DNA from: Rhodospirillales bacterium
Lineage (GTDB): Bacteria; Pseudomonadota; Alphaproteobacteria; Rhodospirillales; Casp-alpha2
Length of the DNA: 7,542 nt
NCBI GenBank assembly: GCA_016187325.1
Contig: JACPJY010000094.1
Coordinates: 1-7,542, forward strand
Reading direction: 5' to 3'
Numbering within the stretch: position 1 is the first letter of the stretch; each line of letters opens with the position of its first letter. The notes beneath the pieces were generated by a model. That model had not been told where the DNA came from. It saw nothing but the letters and a program-made list of their open reading frames with translations, and searched no databases. This document shows positions 5,591-7,542 of this stretch, piece after piece. The position numbers were made by a program, and so were the translations under genes.

Positions 5591-7542
5591 ATGCGCCCGC
5601 TGTTCATCGCCACCGTCTTCGTCAACGCGGCGCTGTTGTTCTCGGTGCAGCCGATGTTCGCGCGCCTGGTGCTGCCGCTTCTGGGCGGCGTGCCGGCGGT
5701 GTGGAACACCGCGCTGGTGTTCTTCCAGACGGCGCTGCTCGCGGGCTACGCGTATGCGTGGATGGTGAGCGCCCGGCTGCCGCTGAAGGTCCAATTGCCG
5801 GCGCACCTCCTGGTGATGGCGGTGCCGTTGCTGGCGCTGCCGATCGCGGTGCCCGCCGGCTGGGCGCCGCCCGCCGACGCCTCGCCGGTGGCGTGGCAGT
5901 TGCTGTTGATGGCGGCGACGGTGGGGCTGCCGTTCTTCGCGCTTGCCACCAACGCGACGCTGTTGCAGCACTGGCTGTCGGTGAGCCGCGACGCCACCGC
6001 CGGCGATCCTTATTTCCTCTACAGCGCCAGCAACCTCGGCAGCGTCGTGGCGCTGGTCGCTTATCCGGCGGTCATCGCGCCGCTGCTCGGCCTCGCCGGG
6101 CAAGGCCTCGCCTGGTCGGCGGCCTACGCGGCGCTGGTGGCGCTGCTCGCCGTCGCCGCCTTGAGGGCGTGGCGCGGGCGGGCCGACGACCGCAAGGCCG
6201 TCCCGCGCACCGGGGCGACGTCGCCGGTGGCGTGGCGGACGCGCTTCGCCTGGACGGCGCTTGCCTTGGTGCCGGCGAGCCTGCTGCTCGGCGTCACTCA
6301 GCACGTGTCGTCGGAGGTGACGGTGGCGCCGCTGTTGTGGGTGGTGCCGCTGACGCTCTATCTCCTGACCTTCGTCAACGTGTTCGCGCGCCGGCCGTGG
6401 ATCGGCCATCGCGTCGCCGTCGCCGCGCAGGCGTGGACGGCGATCGCGCTGGCGACGGCGTTCTTCCTCAAGCTCGACGCGATCTGGATCACGTTCGTCG
6501 TGCATCTCGCGGCGTTCTTCTTCGCCTGCCTGGTCTGCCACGGCGAGCTGGCGGCAAGCAAGCCGCCGGCGGCGAGGCTGCCCGAATTCTACCTGTGGCT
6601 GGCGCTCGGCGGCGCGCTCGGCGGCGCCTTCAACGTGCTGGTTGCGCCGCTGCTGTTCACCACGGTGCTCGAATACCCGCTCGCCGTCGTGCTGGCCTGC
6701 GCGCTCAGGCCGGCGTTGGCGGGCGCCGGCGACGCCCCCGGCGAATCGCGCGCGCAGCGCGACGACGTGCTTTATCCGGCGGCGCTCGCGGTGGCGCTAA
6801 TCGCGGCGGCGCTGCTGCTGGAGGAGGGCGGCTGGATGCTCGGCGTCGCCGCCCTCAGCGTCGCCGCCGTCGCCTGCTTCGCCATGCGCACTCGGCCGCT
6901 GCGCTTCGCGCTCGCCGTCGCCGCGCTGCTCGTGTTCGGCGCCGTCGCCGCCTCAGGTGGCAGCGACGTGGTCGAGCGCAAGCGCAGCTTCTTCGGCGTC
7001 CACAAGGTGATCCGCGACGCCGGCCACGACGCCTACCGGCTGATCCACGGCGTGACGCTGCACGGCACCCAGTTGGCGGCGCCGGAGATGCGGCGGACGC
7101 CGACCGACTACTATTACCGGGACGGGCCTTTGGGTCAGCTGTTCCGCACGCTGGCGCTGGAGAACGGGCCCGGCCGCGTCGCCCTGGTCGGCCTCGGCGC
7201 CGGGGCGAGTCTGTGCTATCGGCGCCCCGGCGACAAGTGGTGGGTGTACGAGATCGACCCGGCGGTCGAACGCCTGGCCCGCGACACCCGCTTTTTCCAC
7301 TTCGTCGCGCTGTGCGGCGGCGACGCCGCCGTCGTCCTCGGCGATGCGCGGCTCAGCCTCGCCGCCCCCGGCGTCGGCCCGTTCGACCTGATCATCCTCG
7401 ACGCCTTCGCCTCCGACGCGGTGCCGGCGCACCTGTTGACCCGCGAGGCGATGGCGCTCTACCGCCGCCTGCTGGCGCCCAAGGGCCTGATCGCGGTCCA
7501 CGTCACCAACAAGTTCATGGAGTTGGCGCCGGTTGTGGCGGC
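5591..7542 (+). CDS. Fused MFS-like membrane protein / spermidine synthase-like protein (3' end outside)
   Basis: 650 codons are visible and the gene runs off the right edge. The ATG at 5591 is the only possible start: an in-frame TAG lies at 5540 and no other start codon lies between; the ribosome site is weak. Residues 1-455 are strongly hydrophobic, with multiple membrane helices starting at MRPLFIATVFVNAALLFSVQ, and TNATLLQHWLS and YFLYSASNLGS in the first half. From about 462 a soluble domain of the spermidine synthase/methyltransferase fold follows: RKRSFFGVHKV, LIHGVTLHGTQ, DYYYRDGPLGQ, nucleotide loop VALVGLGAGAS (about 530-540), acidic YEID (553-556) and LDAFASDAVPAHLLT (D604 onwards). 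This architecture is a recognised family, usually named fused MFS/spermidine synthase. The loop and YEID suggest binding of an S-adenosyl-type nucleotide. Whether members make polyamines is, as far as I know, not established. Divergent from the MFS gene; no polyamine gene is in view. Confidence 0.88.
   Translation, partial: MRPLFIATVFVNAALLFSVQPMFARLVLPLLGGVPAVWNTALVFFQTALLAGYAYAWMVSARLPLKVQLPAHLLVMAVPLLALPIAVPAGWAPPADASPVAWQLLLMAATVGLPFFALATNATLLQHWLSVSRDATAGDPYFLYSASNLGSVVALVAYPAVIAPLLGLAGQGLAWSAAYAALVALLAVAALRAWRGRADDRKAVPRTGATSPVAWRTRFAWTALALVPASLLLGVTQHVSSEVTVAPLLWVVPLTLYLLTFVNVFARRPWIGHRVAVAAQAWTAIALATAFFLKLDAIWITFVVHLAAFFFACLVCHGELAASKPPAARLPEFYLWLALGGALGGAFNVLVAPLLFTTVLEYPLAVVLACALRPALAGAGDAPGESRAQRDDVLYPAALAVALIAAALLLEEGGWMLGVAALSVAAVACFAMRTRPLRFALAVAALLVFGAVAASGGSDVVERKRSFFGVHKVIRDAGHDAYRLIHGVTLHGTQLAAPEMRRTPTDYYYRDGPLGQLFRTLALENGPGRVALVGLGAGASLCYRRPGDKWWVYEIDPAVERLARDTRFFHFVALCGGDAAVVLGDARLSLAAPGVGPFDLIILDAFASDAVPAHLLTREAMALYRRLLAPKGLIAVHVTNKFMELAPVVA

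Noticed and set aside
5534..6541. Minus-strand open frame (335 codons) over the start of the fused MFS/spermidine synthase gene
   Set aside because: Very rich in Arg, Gln, His and Glu, without hydrophobic core or motifs, and opposite a gene with a clear family match.
6953..7501. Minus-strand open frame (182 codons) over the synthase domain
   Set aside because: It covers the conserved GLGAG, YEID and LDAF motifs of the plus-strand gene in antisense; its own translation matches nothing I recognise.

Overview
The window looks like a chromosomal segment of a high-GC bacterium, most likely an alphaproteobacterium. The case rests on strong G/C third positions, a PurB beginning MIPRYCRPEM, an alphaproteobacterial-type IS30 transposase and GNRA-looped REP-like palindromes (attcccgc-gaaa-gcgggaat). 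I cannot name a genus. I saw no CRISPR array, tRNA or rRNA gene, prophage or recognisable defence system.

Layout, left to right: (1) 1-113, the C-terminal end of a short-chain dehydrogenase/reductase (+). (2) 114-277, a convergent intergenic gap holding a 72-bp composite of two inverted REP-like palindromes (REPIN-like). (3) 278-1579, a membrane-bound PAS sensor histidine kinase (-) with a TTG start and no response regulator beside it; a perfect 9+2+9 dyad lies about 125 bp upstream. (4) 1732-2735, a second copy of the same composite, split by a roughly 930-bp IS30-family element (1781-2710) whose transposase is broken by an internal deletion plus frameshift. (5) 2765-4063, a complete purB reading frame (-) with a single in-frame TAG at codon 234. 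(6) 4094-4155, an intrinsic terminator with promoter-like hexamers just upstream on the same strand. (7) 4184-5392, an MFS transporter (-) of unknown substrate. (8) 5591-7542, divergently transcribed, a fused membrane/spermidine-synthase-like protein running off the right edge.

The genes do not form one pathway. They are independent housekeeping and accessory genes: an oxidoreductase, a sensor, a purine enzyme, a transporter and a spermidine-synthase-like fusion. The two strongest observations are these. First, the IS30 element is precisely nested in a palindrome matching, as I recall it, the neisserial dRS3 consensus ATTCCC-N8-GGGAAT; the intact first copy allows the empty site to be reconstructed, and the transposase stop codon lies in the target DNA rather than in the IS. 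Second, the otherwise full-length purB is interrupted by a single amber codon ahead of its catalytic serine loop.
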